Below are positions 5,078 to 5,181 of a DNA stretch of 5,181 bases, one piece after another. Within the stretch, counting starts at the first letter, position 1. The number at the start of each line of letters is the position of its first letter. The notes under the pieces were generated by a model that was given only the letters and a program-made list of their open reading frames with translations, ran no database searches and was not told the DNA's origin. This DNA is from Octadecabacter sp. (GTDB lineage: Bacteria; Pseudomonadota; Alphaproteobacteria; Rhodobacterales; Rhodobacteraceae): the NCBI GenBank assembly GCA_018500065.2, contig JAHBAO020000088.1, positions 1 to 5,181 of the forward strand. Reading direction: 5' to 3'. A program made the translations under genes and the position numbers.

Positions 5078-5181
5078 TGGCTGTTCTTCTGATTGCTGAA
5101 GTTGTGAATGGTGAGCTGTCTGTAGACGGCACAGCAAAGGCCCTTACAGCTGCGAAAGCACTGGGCGATGTAACCGTACTT
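5077..5181 (+). CDS. etfA: Electron transfer flavoprotein subunit alpha, 5' end only
   Basis: The first 35 codons of EtfA are present and the gene runs off the right edge. The ATG at 5077-5079 shares its A with the etfB stop (TAATG), and a G-rich run at 5065-5069 in the end of etfB serves as ribosome binding site. The N-terminus MAVLLIAEVVNGELS, followed by TAKALTAAKALGDVTVL, matches the start of domain I of EtfA. In this subunit the FAD sits mainly in the C-terminal domain, which is outside the window. The assignment rests on this N-terminus plus its position directly after etfB. Confidence 0.94.
   Translation, partial: MAVLLIAEVVNGELSVDGTAKALTAAKALGDVTVL

Noticed and set aside
1..5181. Search for mobile elements, CRISPR arrays, tRNA/rRNA, toxin-antitoxin or defence genes, or a new multi-gene system
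   Set aside because: All complete genes fit known families in a housekeeping setting, and no transposase, integrase, spaced repeat array or RNA-gene signature was seen.

Overview
The window looks like an ordinary chromosomal segment of an alphaproteobacterium, most likely of the Rhodobacteraceae (Roseobacter group). The evidence is the alphaproteobacterial style of the ParC N-terminus (LRRALGDRYLTYALST), a small membrane-anchored SH3 protein of a type typical of that family, the run twin-TM/HIG1 protein - PduO-type adenosyltransferase - etfB - etfA, and the moderately GC-rich codon use. The assignment rests on recognition of protein families, not on a search.

Layout. The left third (1-1788, minus strand) is the 5' three quarters of parC, topoisomerase IV subunit A, whose C-terminus lies beyond base 1. 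A 165-base divergent intergenic region (1789-1953) holds a perfect 9+9 inverted repeat around a GATGCATC palindrome. From 1954 onward everything is on the plus strand: a membrane-anchored bacterial SH3 protein, a classical short-chain dehydrogenase/reductase (SDR) resembling YbbO, a 66-residue two-helix membrane protein of the HIG1/twin-TM type, a PduO-type ATP:cob(I)alamin adenosyltransferase, a 175-base control region, etfB, and the first 35 codons of etfA, which runs off the right edge.

How the genes fit together. ParC separates replicated chromosomes and is functionally unrelated to the rest. The twin-TM gene and the adenosyltransferase are spaced by 4 bases, and the ribosome binding site of the second lies inside the end of the first, so they are almost certainly co-transcribed. 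EtfB and EtfA form one heterodimer that passes electrons from acyl-CoA and related dehydrogenases to the quinone pool, and their reading frames overlap by one base. The adenosyltransferase makes adenosylcobalamin, the cofactor of methylmalonyl-CoA mutase. It therefore sits plausibly beside genes for fatty-acid and branched-chain amino-acid oxidation, but that link is an inference.

No mobile element, CRISPR array, tRNA, rRNA, toxin-antitoxin pair or defence gene was seen, and nothing suggests an undescribed multi-gene system. The points that merit a second look are small: intergenic symmetric elements, two hairpins at gene ends or starts, very short possible leader ORFs that abut gene starts, and the uncharacterised SH3 protein.
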